From Paracyclopina nana (Eukaryota; Arthropoda; Copepoda; Cyclopoida; Cyclopettidae), in NCBI GenBank assembly GCA_019096065.1, contig JAGUCH010000002.1, forward strand, positions 2,430,501-2,494,500: a stretch of 64,000 bases of DNA, written 5' to 3'. Both the position numbers and the translations under genes were made by a program. The notes below the pieces were generated by a model. The model saw only the letters and a program-made list of their open reading frames with translations. It was not told the DNA's origin and ran no database searches. Within the stretch, counting starts at the first letter, position 1, and each line of letters opens with the position of its first letter. This document shows, in pieces, positions 12,962 through 24,800 of this stretch.

Positions 12962-14116
12962 ATGTCTATTTTCAACTTTCTGGATGACCTGAACAGCTTT
13001 GAAGCAATTGAAGCAGGTTTGAAAGATATAGACACTGAATGTGAAGCAAGTGTGACTACAACTTCTATTCCAAGGCGTGCTTTAAGAGACCAACAGAATC
13101 CTTTGGAGTATTATTCTGATCGAGAGTTTAAAAGCCATTTGGGCTTTACTAAGCAAGGTTTCCAACATCTTTTGGAATCTTTTGGACCCAAAATGCTTTC
13201 CAAAAAGAGAAGAGACATCCAAGTTCCTCCATTGCTACGTCTTGCTACGTTCTTGTGCTACCTGAGATCAAATGGCTTTTACAGGACTGTCTCTGCTATG
13301 GTATTTATTCAATTAAGTGTGGCAACAATTGAGAGGGTAGTGAATAATGTGGCTCAGATAATTGCTGATGAAATGAAAACCTATGTTGTCTTCCCCGATA
13401 TCCATGAACAAAAATGTATTTCTGCTCGACTTTATGATGAATACCAATTCCCTGGAATAATTGGTGTGATAGATGGCTCACAGATCAGGATTTCGAAGCC
13501 CAAGTTTGTGGACAAAGTGTTGCAGCCCAAGTTCTACAATCGAAAAGGCTATTTTTCATGGAACTGCTGTGCTGTAGTTGATGACAAGCTGAAATTCCGT
13601 TGGATTGTTTGCAAGCATCCGGGATCATGCCATGACTCACGGATCTACAATGAGTCAAAGTTGAAAGCTCTCTTGGAATCCCAGTTTAACAAAAAGTTCC
13701 CAATGTTTCTGATTGGTGATGAGGGCTTTCAAAATCAAAAATCATTGCTTGTACCGATACGCGATGACCGAGTTCAGAATGAAGCTCAAAAGAGCTTTAA
13801 TGAAGCCCTAAGAAAGCCAAGGGTGAAGGTTGAAAATGCATTTGGGCTTTGGAAAGGGCGTTTTCCGGCTTTATTGTATGGCTTAAGGAAAGAGAAGATG
13901 GAGAACTCTCAAGCTACTGTTTATGCAAGTGCTGTCCTTCATAATATTGCCATTGATTTAAGGGAGATGTTTGAGCCAGATCTGGATGAAGAGCTCAAAA
14001 ACACTTATGACACACTCATGGCTAATTCCGAACTTGCCCCTATTGCAGATGATGTTGGGCCTGATGACAACAAATTTGTCAGAAACCTCATAATTCAACG
14101 CCATTTTACAAAATAA
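12962..14116 (+). CDS. Harbinger (HARBI1-like) DDE transposase
   Basis: A single exon of 384 aa. The RNase-H-like catalytic core is visible: D171 in GVIDGSQI, D225 in GSCHDSRIYNES, D253 in LIGDEGFQ and E291 in RVKVENAFGLWKGRFPAL. The order and spacing match the HARBI1/DDE_Tnp_4 family, where the ID-D, GD-D and VE-E residues coordinate the metal ions for strand transfer. The N-terminal part (about 45-140) holds the helix-turn-helix-like segment of these transposases (FTKQGFQHLL, SVATIERVV). I chose the ATG at 12962 because upstream residues of the same frame look non-coding; an ATG at 12920 is also possible. No frameshift or stop is seen, so the enzyme may be functional. In this superfamily nuclear import and DNA binding depend on the Myb-like partner encoded at 14432-16114. 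Confidence 0.9.
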   Translation: MSIFNFLDDLNSFEAIEAGLKDIDTECEASVTTTSIPRRALRDQQNPLEYYSDREFKSHLGFTKQGFQHLLESFGPKMLSKKRRDIQVPPLLRLATFLCYLRSNGFYRTVSAMVFIQLSVATIERVVNNVAQIIADEMKTYVVFPDIHEQKCISARLYDEYQFPGIIGVIDGSQIRISKPKFVDKVLQPKFYNRKGYFSWNCCAVVDDKLKFRWIVCKHPGSCHDSRIYNESKLKALLESQFNKKFPMFLIGDEGFQNQKSLLVPIRDDRVQNEAQKSFNEALRKPRVKVENAFGLWKGRFPALLYGLRKEKMENSQATVYASAVLHNIAIDLREMFEPDLDEELKNTYDTLMANSELAPIADDVGPDDNKFVRNLIIQRHFTK

Positions 14117-14431
14117 ACTAGAGGGTTTTTAAGGCTCGTTTTCCAATATTACACCATGCTCATCTTATTATTTTGTGCTGAAGATGAATTCTTACAGCCC
14201 ACAGCGAGGTACTTTTTTGCCCTCAGCTATTATCAAATTAATCAAGAAATTAGCCTTAAAAAAGAATGCAGCTCTTGCACGTCAAACTCTGCAGTCAATC
14301 GCGCACGCGCATCTCAATTAATGTGTTAGAGTAAAGCTTAATAGGCTTTAATGATAAAACAAAACAATAGTTAAAAAGGGACAATTCATAACATTTTTTT
14401 AAAAAAATAGCCATAGGTGTCACCACTTCAA

Positions 14432-16114
14432 TCAAGCCTGACTTCCGCTGCTGGCAAAAACTTCATCAGTGATCATACCTATAACAGAAAGGAATTTTGC
14501 ATAGTAGAACAGCCAAAATGGCACCATAACTTCTTTCATTACCGTTATAAACATTGATGTCGGACAAGATGGCCGAGTCCAGTCGTCGGATTGCCCCAGA
14601 GCTCCCACTGCGAGTAAGGCTGTCACTCCTCTCTGTCAATTCGCTCCTGGAGCTAGGCATATGACTTGCCATTCTTGTAGCAAACATTTGCTTTTCTTGC
14701 TCTAGCCTCAATTGGAAAAGCATCTCCTCTCTCTCGTGTTTCCTAGCATTAATTTCAAACTGCTGCCTTTGCAAATCTCGTTTAAGTAAAGCCTCTTCCA
14801 GCTCGGTGTTCAAAATCTTCAAGCGGACTTCGTGCTCAGCTTGGCTTTGAGCCTCTTCATATTTTGTTTTCCTTAAAAAATATTCATTTACAGACTCTTC
14901 GCGCATTATTTCTGCCGTCCGGATCCTTTTCCTCAAACGCACCACCTTGGGCCGCATTTCAGACGAGGAGTTCGGGCTCTCCTCCTCATTAGGCTCAGGG
15001 TTTACTTCAGCCTCTCCCTCATTGTGCACAGAATTTTCAATGCCATGCAGAGTTGCCTGTGTCTGAATCCTTGGAGAACAAGGACAGGTGGTACCAGACA
15101 CTGTGGGAGTGGGGGCTGTCTCGTCGGAAGCAGTGGCTGCACAGTCAACTTTATCTACAAAAAACAGTTGAATGACAACACATTTTTACAAATGTAACTC
15201 TACACACCACTGCATTTGGACTTCTTTTTCTTTGCCTTGTGAACAGTAACAGTAGTGGCATTTTCATTGACAATTTCACCATCACTATCAGAGCTGCTTA
15301 GGTCGGGAATCTCGTCGCCGTCGTCGCCCTCATCCTGAAACAAGCCATTTGTTTACCTTTTTTGTAAATGCATCGATTGCGCACGCGATTTGCAAATGTG
15401 TTGTGAAGTGTTGACTTGAAGAATTCAAATGGTTTAACCATTACAAGTGATTATTTTGAATTTCAGTTTGATATTTTATGAAAACTTGACTGATTTTGCA
15501 ATATGTGAGAGAATAATAAATATAAGCTCAAAACATGGTGATTATGTGTATATTAAGTGGCTCGAAAAATATTAGCTCGCTTGTTAAGATCATTATAAAA
15601 TACCTCACGAGGCTTTGGTCTTTTTTCTGCCCGTTTGCCAATATTTTTGGTCGCATCAGTGGCTTCTCCTGCATTCTTTGAAGCCTTAGTTGATGGTCCT
15701 GGTCTTACAAGCAGCGCATCTGAGTCCCATTGGGTTTCAAAAGACATATCAGGCTCATTCATATCGCATAGCAATTGCATCTCTTGAATTGTCATTTCAT
15801 CCTTTGATTTAGGGCCTCCTCCAGTAGCAGCCTGACTTTCTTTCATCCTAGTTCGCTTACTTTTTAAAAACTGTTTCCTAAAAATGTTCTTATTATCATA
15901 TTGAAGGCAATTACATATTATATAATGCTTACTTGTAGCTAAACCTTTTCGAAAGTTGCTTTCCGGTGGACTTAATCCCAGTTCTCTTGCAGAATTCCTC
16001 TGCAATTATTTGCCAAATCTCCTTTTTCTTTTGCGAATTTTTCTCCTTTTGTACACCATACTTCTTGGCTAATTCCACGAGCTCCTCTATTTCAGTATCC
16101 TTGTCAGCAGCCAT
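14432..16114 (-). CDS. Harbinger Myb/SANT-like DNA-binding partner protein
   Basis: Five exons on the minus strand, 16114-15933, 15877-15604, 15334-15208, 15154-14543 and 14478-14432, join in frame to 413 aa. Residues about 8-62 form a Myb/SANT-like domain (EIEELVELAKKYG...KKEIWQIIAEEF...STGKQLSKRF). An acidic segment follows (DEGDDGDEIPDLSSSDSDGE), then a basic KKKKSK patch. A long charged coiled coil (about 265-350; YEEAQSQAEHEVRLKILNTE and onward) would mediate self-association or transposase contact. In PIF/Harbinger elements this second protein recruits the transposase to the transposon ends and the nucleus. Splice sites are GT..AG throughout and phases agree at every junction. The downstream splice at 14543/14478 removes a frame that would otherwise run into a short unrelated tail. 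Confidence 0.8.
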
Positions 16115-16500
16115 CTAAGATGGTGATTTGTTGTTTAAAAACTAATATTTTATTCAAAAAATGTTTCTTGTACTTACCATTTTTAGTTGCACTTTATCAG
16201 GAAGCTTTTTAAAAATGGACGAACGATTGTAGTGATACAAAACACTGAGCCCTCATCTTAAACAATGCAGCTGAATGATGAGCTTTAGTCTAGGCAGGCA
16301 TATTAATGCACTTTTGAGATCAAACTTTTTAGGCTATCTATGCTCCTCCGGTTAACTAGCCTAATCAGGTTAACCAGCTACTTGATACGACTAGGTAGCC
16401 TAGAGATTTTATGTTATGATCACTTGAGAACGACACCTCACCAAACTAACCAACCTACCTAAATCGGTAACCTGAAAATTGAATATGAGAACGCCCTTAT

Positions 16501-18785
16501 GTCAAATTTAGCACAGTAAAAAGACCTTGATGGTCCAAAGAATAAAATTGCTGTGAAATCTCACAGAAATAACACATAGTACATAAAAAAATGTACACTC
16601 CATGAGTTGCCAATTAGATGAAATTATGTCTGATAGATCAATTTTGTCACGCAATTTTGCGAAAAATAAACTGGTTTAGATAGTCTTAATTACCTGACCT
16701 TGCTTCCAATCATCTCAAAAACGTGATAAGCCATGTAACCATTATCACATGTAGGGTAGAATTGATGCCAAAAAAGCTTTATAGTGCTTTTAATTGAATT
16801 TGCCCACGCCTTTGCCGTATCAAACGCAAGATTTGTTTTGATTCCAAACTAGGTAAACAAATGCCAGACACGTGCGGAATTAACTTCCGAAACAGTCAAA
16901 GAAAAAGCCATTTGCAAATAGAATAACAGTGCACCGTGTTTTTGCGTCGTCAAACGCTAATTATTTAAAGTACCTTGTAAAAATGTGCATATAATGGTGT
17001 CGTTTTTATTCATTGCGTGAAATAAAAGCCTCCTCGTAAACCAAGGCATTCTCGTGAGACTGAAATTAATCTAGGCTCAATTTCACTTCTCGTTAATTCA
17101 ATAATGATGGAGAGAGAAAAAAATCATTGATTTCGTGGCCACGCTTTTTTCCGACATTTTTGCTGAAGAACTTGGCATTTGACAACAAATCTGTATTTTA
17201 GGAAATTGCGTTTTGCCTTCGCGAGTCCTAAATCATTGAGAACTTTTGCAACCATAATGATTTCACATAAAACAGCTACAGGAAATTTTCAGATAAACCG
17301 TATTAAATAGACACTTTCAGTATGTGCCATGAGAAATTTGCATCGTTTCCGTGTTCATCTGATCTTCTCATGGTTTTGTTGCAAAAATCATGTCCGTAAT
17401 ATACCTGCATTATATGACAACACCACAGTGCACAGCGGGGAGAACTACTTTTCAAAACATTTTTGAATTTTCATGCGGATTTTGAAAAAAAGAATCAGCT
17501 GATTTCAGCTGTAGCTAGGTTTGACCTGCGAGTCAGCTGATTTTGAAAATATTCTGTAAATTCTATTTTGACTTGAATTTTTAAGTCAGCATAATTCATT
17601 CAATCAATAGTGAATTATTTGTTTTGCATTTCATATGTAGGGGGCCTTTGCGTGATTTTGTCCACATGTGTCACACTAGAGAAATCCAGGTATTAAAGTT
17701 ATGGACGGGCGACCAACAAAAGAAAGGCCATGGCTGCTTTATCGATTTTTTGTTCCTCACTCATAACATAAATACTTCAGTTTGATCATGAAAAAAAGCC
17801 AATGTGGTTCCTTGCTACTTCTTCTTCGAAGTTGTGTCCATTCTGTGAAAGTAGTGCTGGGAAAATCAACTGTTTCAGTGAAGTCATCATCATGTGCACA
17901 CAGGTACGAAACTGCTTAATTTGCTTTATGGTCTGTCCTCATTACAGCTGAAATAGGGTTGAAAATGGCCAGTAATTCTGGTATTAAGCGTGTGAACTTC
18001 TAAAAGTTCTCGTAATTGTAATTTTACTCCATCATAACAATTCTCTAAAAAATAACCAAAATTGATTTTTGATTTAAATATGAAATAAAGGAATCTTACT
18101 TTTAGCCCAAATCCTGAAAAGACTGAAAAATATGTCCAATGTAAATCGAAAAATCAGTTTTATGTATGTTTTTTCTAAAGGAACATTTTTCCTGCAACAT
18201 GCGCAATTTGTAGCACCTGAAGGTCACTAGATTGAATGGCAAATGAGGCAACCAATGAATCGTATCGTCGATTACTTCAAGTACCTACAAAGCTTGAAAA
18301 TAATATCGATCTCAAAATAAGAAGCAAAATTGACAACTGTTGTAGGCGCACATTTTTTCAGGCCTTCCTTGAAGGTCAGACAATATTGCATAAATACATC
18401 TGTTCTGTCACAAGGATACGATGATTCATCTGGATCAATTATTCATATCGATTTTGAAGACATTGAAATGTAAAGATTAGCAATTTCAATGGAATAATAT
18501 CAAGAAAAAGGACGAATCCGGAAATGAACAAGTGAACGAAAAGTGTAATATGACCAGACATCCGAATATGAATATTTTACCAGTTCCTTGAACCCCTCTG
18601 TAATTTTGACACATGTTCTAAAACAATTGGCGCAAACGTGCTACGCGCATTCGGTAATTTGTCGAATCGCTCAGGAATTTGGGCGACCTACATTTACATT
18701 ATATGCGGTGGGTGTTTTTCCCACAAAAAAGACTGCCAAAATCTATAGTATACCAAATACTACATTTAATATCTGCATATTTCAG
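16501..18785. other. Presumed intron / 5' region of the coiled-coil gene
   Basis: Mostly AT-rich sequence without convincing genes. One possible small exon is 17788-17903: ATG-led, 38 codons, beginning MKKSQCGSLLLLL and ending at CACAG before GTACGA. Spliced to the acceptor at 18785 it would make an upstream ORF whose TAA (18832-18834) overlaps the main ATG (18834-18836). That model rests on splice-site quality alone. A cluster of CAGCTG motifs lies around 17499-17561. Confidence 0.35.
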
Positions 18786-18833
18786 GAGGAATGAAGAAGA
18801 GGTCAATACGAGATACAATGACAAGTACCAATA

Positions 18834-21800
18834 ATGAGCTCAAAGCCAGCTTCGGATAAATCCGAATTCCTAGCAAAAAATCCGCCAGACCTGGATTTGT
18901 CCCCGGAGGATTTGAAGAAATATTTGAGCCAACCACTCAGAAGCATTTTTCGCGAGCAGGCCAAATCCATCGTTGCTATTAAGGTAAGAAAGGTATTTTT
19001 TTCAGAGGAAGGTTGCGTGAATTTAAAAATGTATGAAGAAGCGCAATTGGTTTGCTGTGGAATTTTTCCAAAGGTTGCGCTACTTTGGATGTAATGTTGC
19101 GTTGAGCCATTTTCAATTTATTTATAATTTTTTGGGTGGATTTCCCTTCAACTTGAGTGAGTAAAATGCATACAGTTGCAGGCAAATTATTCATTAAGAT
19201 GAATAATTAAGGCTTCAATTGGCCCTTCCTTGAAAAAATGCTCAGGAAAAAATTAGGGGTAAAACATGAGAAAGTAAGGAAAAATTAGCTAAAGGATTTG
19301 CAAAAACTCGCGTCCACTCTTTGCATTTTATTCCGAAAATATCAAAGAGTTACAAGTCAAAAAGCTGATGTTTTCCTATAACAGTATTTATTTACGTACA
19401 AAAATTATGGCCTGAATTGTATGGTCCTTGAAGTGAAATGAAAATGTCCACAAAGCAGCGTTGAATGTGGAAAAGTTCGTGGAGTAATCTGATGTGATGC
19501 GAGCAATTTTAAGTTTTTCTCTCCTAAAGAGAGATAATCTGTTCTTGGGAAGAGTGATACCTAAATGTTCTTTCAAGCGGAAAACTTCACCAAGTGAAAT
19601 TTTCTTCGTGCGTTGGAGTGGCCACTGACTGAAAAATAATGATGTACTGGCAAGCCTTTTTTGCTTACTTAAAAAATACACCTGCACAACCTCCATAATT
19701 TAAGTATCGCCAATTTTAGCTTTGTATGATTTTGAGGGCGTTCACTTAAGGAGAGTTGATCTTAATTACCAAAATTACAGTAATCATGAAAGAAACACTG
19801 GAGAAAATAACATGTAACCTTTAAAGATCTTTTGCCAGAAAAGTTTGCGGTCAAAGTAATGAAACAATGGCATGAAAAATCAAATTGATCAGCAGTAACA
19901 ACGCTGCAGATTTCATTAGCTAAAAAAAAACTACTTTTTTGTAACAATTTTAATTGTTCCAGCTGGCAAATGTGTCATTTTTCCTTGTAAATGCTTCAAA
20001 ATCCAAGGAAAAATATCATTATTGTCTTGATTATCGATTGTCTGCCATATAGTCTAACAGTGATCACATGACCTTTCAACAAGGCTGTAAAAAAACAGGA
20101 TAGCAATGCTTGAATCTAGAACAGAGATCCTTTTTATTTTTGTTTGCGCTCTGCGCGCGGGTATTTTTGTGATTGCAAAAAGACGTGAGTGATGTTTCCC
20201 GAATTATCTCTGATTGCACAATCCAAATCATCACGAAAATTGTGAATCTAACGCCTTCATCTGATCGATTCAGAGATCCAGACAAAGGCCATTATTACGG
20301 CTTTATTTCTGAGGAAAAGTCAGCTGACGTCAGAGCTGTGTAGCTTGCGACGCGGCGCGCCGGTCCGTGACGCATGCTCTGATCGCGCATGCGCAGTAGC
20401 AAATCTCAATTTTACCATGGATAAGTAGATAATTTAGTGAGATCTTTGGCAGAGGAAGTAGCAAATTACTCTCTTGAGGAAGTTTATCATCCGAGTTATT
20501 ACCAGTTGCGAATTGAATTAATCATGATTTCTAAATGCTGCTCTTTCAGCCATGAAATGGCAAGTCGCAACTTCTCAGCTAATTGCGCGCGCGGAAATGC
20601 AAAATTGCGCAGAGTGTCTTCATTAAAAAGAGCTTCTGTCTTGAGTTGCGCAATTGCGTACAAATACCAATCAACTGGTTAATTGCAAACAAATGGAATT
20701 TGAACAGAATGCCATGGCTATTAACGGCATTTTTCCATCATGTGTCAATTGTGTGCAGCGCGTGGATCTGGTCCAAATTGGCTGAAAACCAGAGCCATTT
20801 TTCATGCATACTTTTATGCTATTATAAAGTAGCTGAGAGAGGCCGAATTCTGTAAAATAATATTTTTCTCGCCTTGATCCAATTAGCTGTGCTTAGCTTT
20901 AGAATGCAATTATTCGGTGAGAATTTGCAGTGTATTTATAGAGAAAAGTGTCATTTTTTGCATCTCATCCTTCATCATGTTGCTTGAAAACCGGTAATTT
21001 TGTCCATTTCTTTTTTTCGTTCATGACGTTCATTTTTCCTAGAGTGTGCATTTCAGTTCTTTTTTCATGATATTGTTATGGCGACGAAAATAAATTCACG
21101 CTTGAGGACCGAGAACAGATAAAGCTTTTTTTAATTATTGCGTGATATTCCTATTAAGCAATGAATGCACTTTTTGGCATAATTATACACAAGCCTTCCT
21201 TGTTGTATCTGGCAGCCATTTTTAAATCCCTATTTAGTCATGTGTGATTGGCTTTTTGGAGGCTTTTCTTTTCCTAAAAGAGAGAGACACCTTGAATCGA
21301 ATTCACAAAATCATAGCATTTTCACCAACTCCATTTTGCATTCATTTGGCCCAAAATTAAAGTAGGCCACATGCAATTGAGCCACCAAAAAATACCAGCT
21401 CATTCATTGTAGCCTCTAGAGAGAAAATTCATTGGTGGCAACAATTTCTGTGTGGTTACTGGAAGTTATGGTAAAAGAGGAAGTTTTGATCATCCTCCCA
21501 TTTCCTGTCGTCCACTTCAAGCTAAAAGTCATGAAGACGAAGCATTTCTTCACAGGGCTTTTAAAGCGCAACAGCTGCCTCTCTTGTCAGTTGTCAAACC
21601 TCTGACAGGGCTACCAGATTAAGCTCGAAAAAAACTGACCAAAAAATATTTTACGTTGGAGATGAAGTGAGAATCATGAGATATCATCAGTGAGCAATCA
21701 CCATTAAAAGTGGAGCGGAAATGCGCATTCTGGCAGAGCTGAAAAGGAATGAAAAAAAGTAATACGGTTTTCGGCTCGTGTCCACGGTTCGGTAATTTTG

Positions 21801-24800
21801 CGGCTCAACCTTGCTCAGTTGCAGCTAACGCGCGCGTGCGCGAGCCGCGCACTTCTAATGGAATCGCGGTAACGCGCGCGCGCGCGTGGCTAACTGAGCC
21901 ATGACCAGTCAAACTGAAGTGTTCATCTACAAAAGTTAAGGCTGAAAATGTGAGCTTCTTTTAAGCTCCTTTTCTTGAGGCCACAAGAGAATGCAACAAC
22001 AGCAATTAAGGTGGCCTATAAACAGCAGCAACAGCAGCGCCAATAATGGACACAGCGGCCATTTTCAGCCCCATTTCAATACGGCAGAAAGCTACAGTTT
22101 TCATGGCCTGAGACCCCCTGTGCCCCTGCCAACCATGTTTTCTGTAAGGATTTATTTTTCTAAATGTTTTTTTAAGGTTCAAAATGTAGTAGGTAAATTT
22201 TATATTATGGCAGGTGCTTTTGTGGTAGTAATTACTTTGAGCTGCTTTTTATTGGCTTTTCGTCATGCCTAACTTTGGCCACACTCACACACAAAAAGCT
22301 TTAATACAATTTATTTTTGCTTCAGTGATTTCAAGTCGCAGATAGTTCTAGTAGTTACAGCATCTGCAGGTGAAACAACTCTACTATGCAGAATGACAAG
22401 GGAAAAAATGACTCATAAAACTATAATTGCTAATTATGTGTCAAATAGATGGTTTTTGAAGGAAATCCTTCCCCTCTGTGCTTTTTATTCTGTAAGCCCA
22501 TTTTTTCCGCAGAATGCATACTTGGCACACACGAATTCTTAAAATTAATTCAAGCAGGACGAGAGCATTTTTGTACATTTTATTCATGCTTTTTGAGGAA
22601 AATGCCATAAAACAGAGATGACTGCAACCGAAAATGCCAAAGGAATCCGCAATCTTTGTAGAACGATGATTCATTTATGGCTTGGCATAATTCTGCGAAA
22701 TAATGGATTGCAACACAAAGCAGCCTTGCCACAAAAATGCTGAAATAAAAAGGAATACTTCAGCTATAATTACATTCTTGACCTTAAAACAAAAAATATA
22801 AGGCCAGCAATATTTTGCATAATATGGCAAATCAAAAATATGCCCAATAAGCAGCAGATTGCAATTTTCCGGCTTTAATTGCAAACTGCGACAACAGCAG
22901 ATTACCTCAGCGCAGCTAGCATGTGAAATCCATGACTTTCTATCTTAGAGTCCAAATAATGATGATTGATTGCAAAGAAAATATTTTTCGCAATTCCAGG
23001 AGCTCCAACATGAAGTCAGCAGCCTACTGGAGTTCAAAAACGCCTTACTGGAGACATTTCCCCACTTGCAGAGCAGAATGTCAGCCTCCTCCAATGCTCT
23101 GCATGCATCCAGTCACTTGTCAGGGTCCACTGGGAGACTGTCAGCCCTGGACCCAGGATTAGGCGGGTCCACTGGGCAACTCCACCAGTCGCACCATGGA
23201 TACATCAGTCCAAGGGGAATGCTCCTGGGTCACCCTCAGCCTTATGTGGCCCCAGCCAGGCACCTGGATATGGTCAGCTCAGATGACACCCAGCCATCCT
23301 GGACAGGGATGACTGGGACGCACCCAGCCACTGGGCAAGCCTCCTCCTCGGGCGTCTCTTCTGGGCCGCCAGGATCCAGCAGCAACCCTGTGTCCAGTCT
23401 CAGGGCTGTGATACGAAGTGGCCTTGACCTTCAGGCTGACCTTCAGGACCAGGACGAGCTGATGCACCTGCTCAACCTGATCCACCTCAAGTCAGAAAAG
23501 CTCAAGTCTGAGATTGCCCAGGACAAGAGATTATCATCCACGAACCAGCTGCATGCCATCAATGAGGACCAAGAGGGCAACAGAGTTGGCTTGGAAGCTG
23601 AGCTTGAGCAGCTGAGACGCGAAAAGTTTCTGCTGCTTCAGAGGATTTCCGAGCTGGAATCAGCTAACAGCAGGATCAACAACTCGTCTGAGCCTCATGC
23701 TTCTTCCAACGGAGACAGTGAATCGAGCATCAGTGGCATTGTGCATTCAGTCCACATCAGGACAGGTGGAGAGTCTGCTGCAGGTGGCGGCATCGTAGGT
23801 GTGTCTTCGCCTGCATCCAGGAAAACCAGGAGTGTCAGCCATACAGACCTGGACAAGCCGAGTGGAGCAGCCATGGCCACTGCCGGTGTCCAGATTGAGA
23901 TTAAAAATCTGTCCAAGAGTCACGACCACCTGGCAGGTGTGAGTAGCACACCTACGAGGTCAAAGGCCGGTCATCACCATCAGCGCAGACTGAGCGCTTC
24001 AACGGCTGCTGCCAACAGCAGCACCACAGTGGTCAATTTGAATAATCAGCTACCTCACAAGTTGGCCAGTAGTAGTGGCGATTTGACAACAGTAAAGGGC
24101 AGATTTCACAACAGCAACAACAAACAGCTGACGTTCGGCACCAAAAGTCAGCTGTTGCAAGCCCAGCGTGCCATGCCGGCCAGCAGCAGCTCAACTTCGT
24201 CTTCACTTTTGCCCGGAAGAATGATGGTGGGATCAGTGAAAGCTGGCAGCCAAAAAGTGCCCAGTAATTCCGGTGCCAACAATAAGCTCAAAAGTCACTC
24301 GGTGGAGAATCTCATTGATCCTGGCAGCACAGTTCTGGGCCTGAAGCCTGCCAATTCAGAGATGAACGTGATCAACCCTCACCATTTCCTGCCAGCAGGA
24401 AGAAGAAGGCTGTCTGGCACCAGCAGTGAGCTCACACTGACCAGGATTGGCACCAGTGAAAAAGTGAAGCTTTTCGAGACGCTAGAGGGCGTTGCTGTGA
24501 CGTCACTGCCCGTTGAGCTCACTCAGGGCATCAAGGGACAAGTGAAGCCAAATAGGGACAAAATCAGGGCCATTCTCGGCATGAATAATATCATTGAACT
24601 GCAAAGGCATCTACTCACAACTGTCATGGAAAATGAGGTGAGTTTACTTTATTTGAGCTAGTAGAAAGAAATCGAGCCCAAGCGGACTCGAACCATAGAC
24701 CTCCAGCGCTAGAGCCAAGAGCGCTATCAGTTGCGCCATTTATTAATAAACTAACAAATTGCACCCGCTCAGATAATCCTAGACGCGGTTTTTTTGCTTA

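Larger units (their letters stand above)
12743..16497. mobile_element. PIF/Harbinger-type DNA transposon, structurally complete
   Basis: A 16-bp perfect terminal inverted repeat, AGGGCGTTCTCATATT, lies at 12743-12758 with its complement at 16482-16497. It is flanked on both sides by a 3-bp duplication, TAT (12740-12742 and 16498-16500). The 3755-bp element holds the two genes typical of autonomous Harbingers: a DDE transposase (plus strand, 12962-14116) and a Myb/SANT-like protein (minus strand, 16114-14432). The two converge tail to tail. Both ends carry clustered subterminal motifs (GGTAGGCAGGC, GTTAACCA or GGTTAACTAGCC, and the palindrome ACCGAATTCGGT), likely binding sites for the element's own proteins. 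Identical termini and two uninterrupted coding models suggest a recent insertion. Confidence 0.9.

Noticed and set aside
18236..18424. 62-codon frame as an exon
   Set aside because: No acceptable acceptor or donor in phase, and no recognisable sequence features.
19388..19696. 102-codon minus-strand frame
   Set aside because: No domain, no splice context, lies in the large intron of the plus-strand gene.
24674..24739. Functional tRNA gene
   Set aside because: Acceptor arms do not pair, and the anticodon and T stems are mismatched despite box-like motifs.
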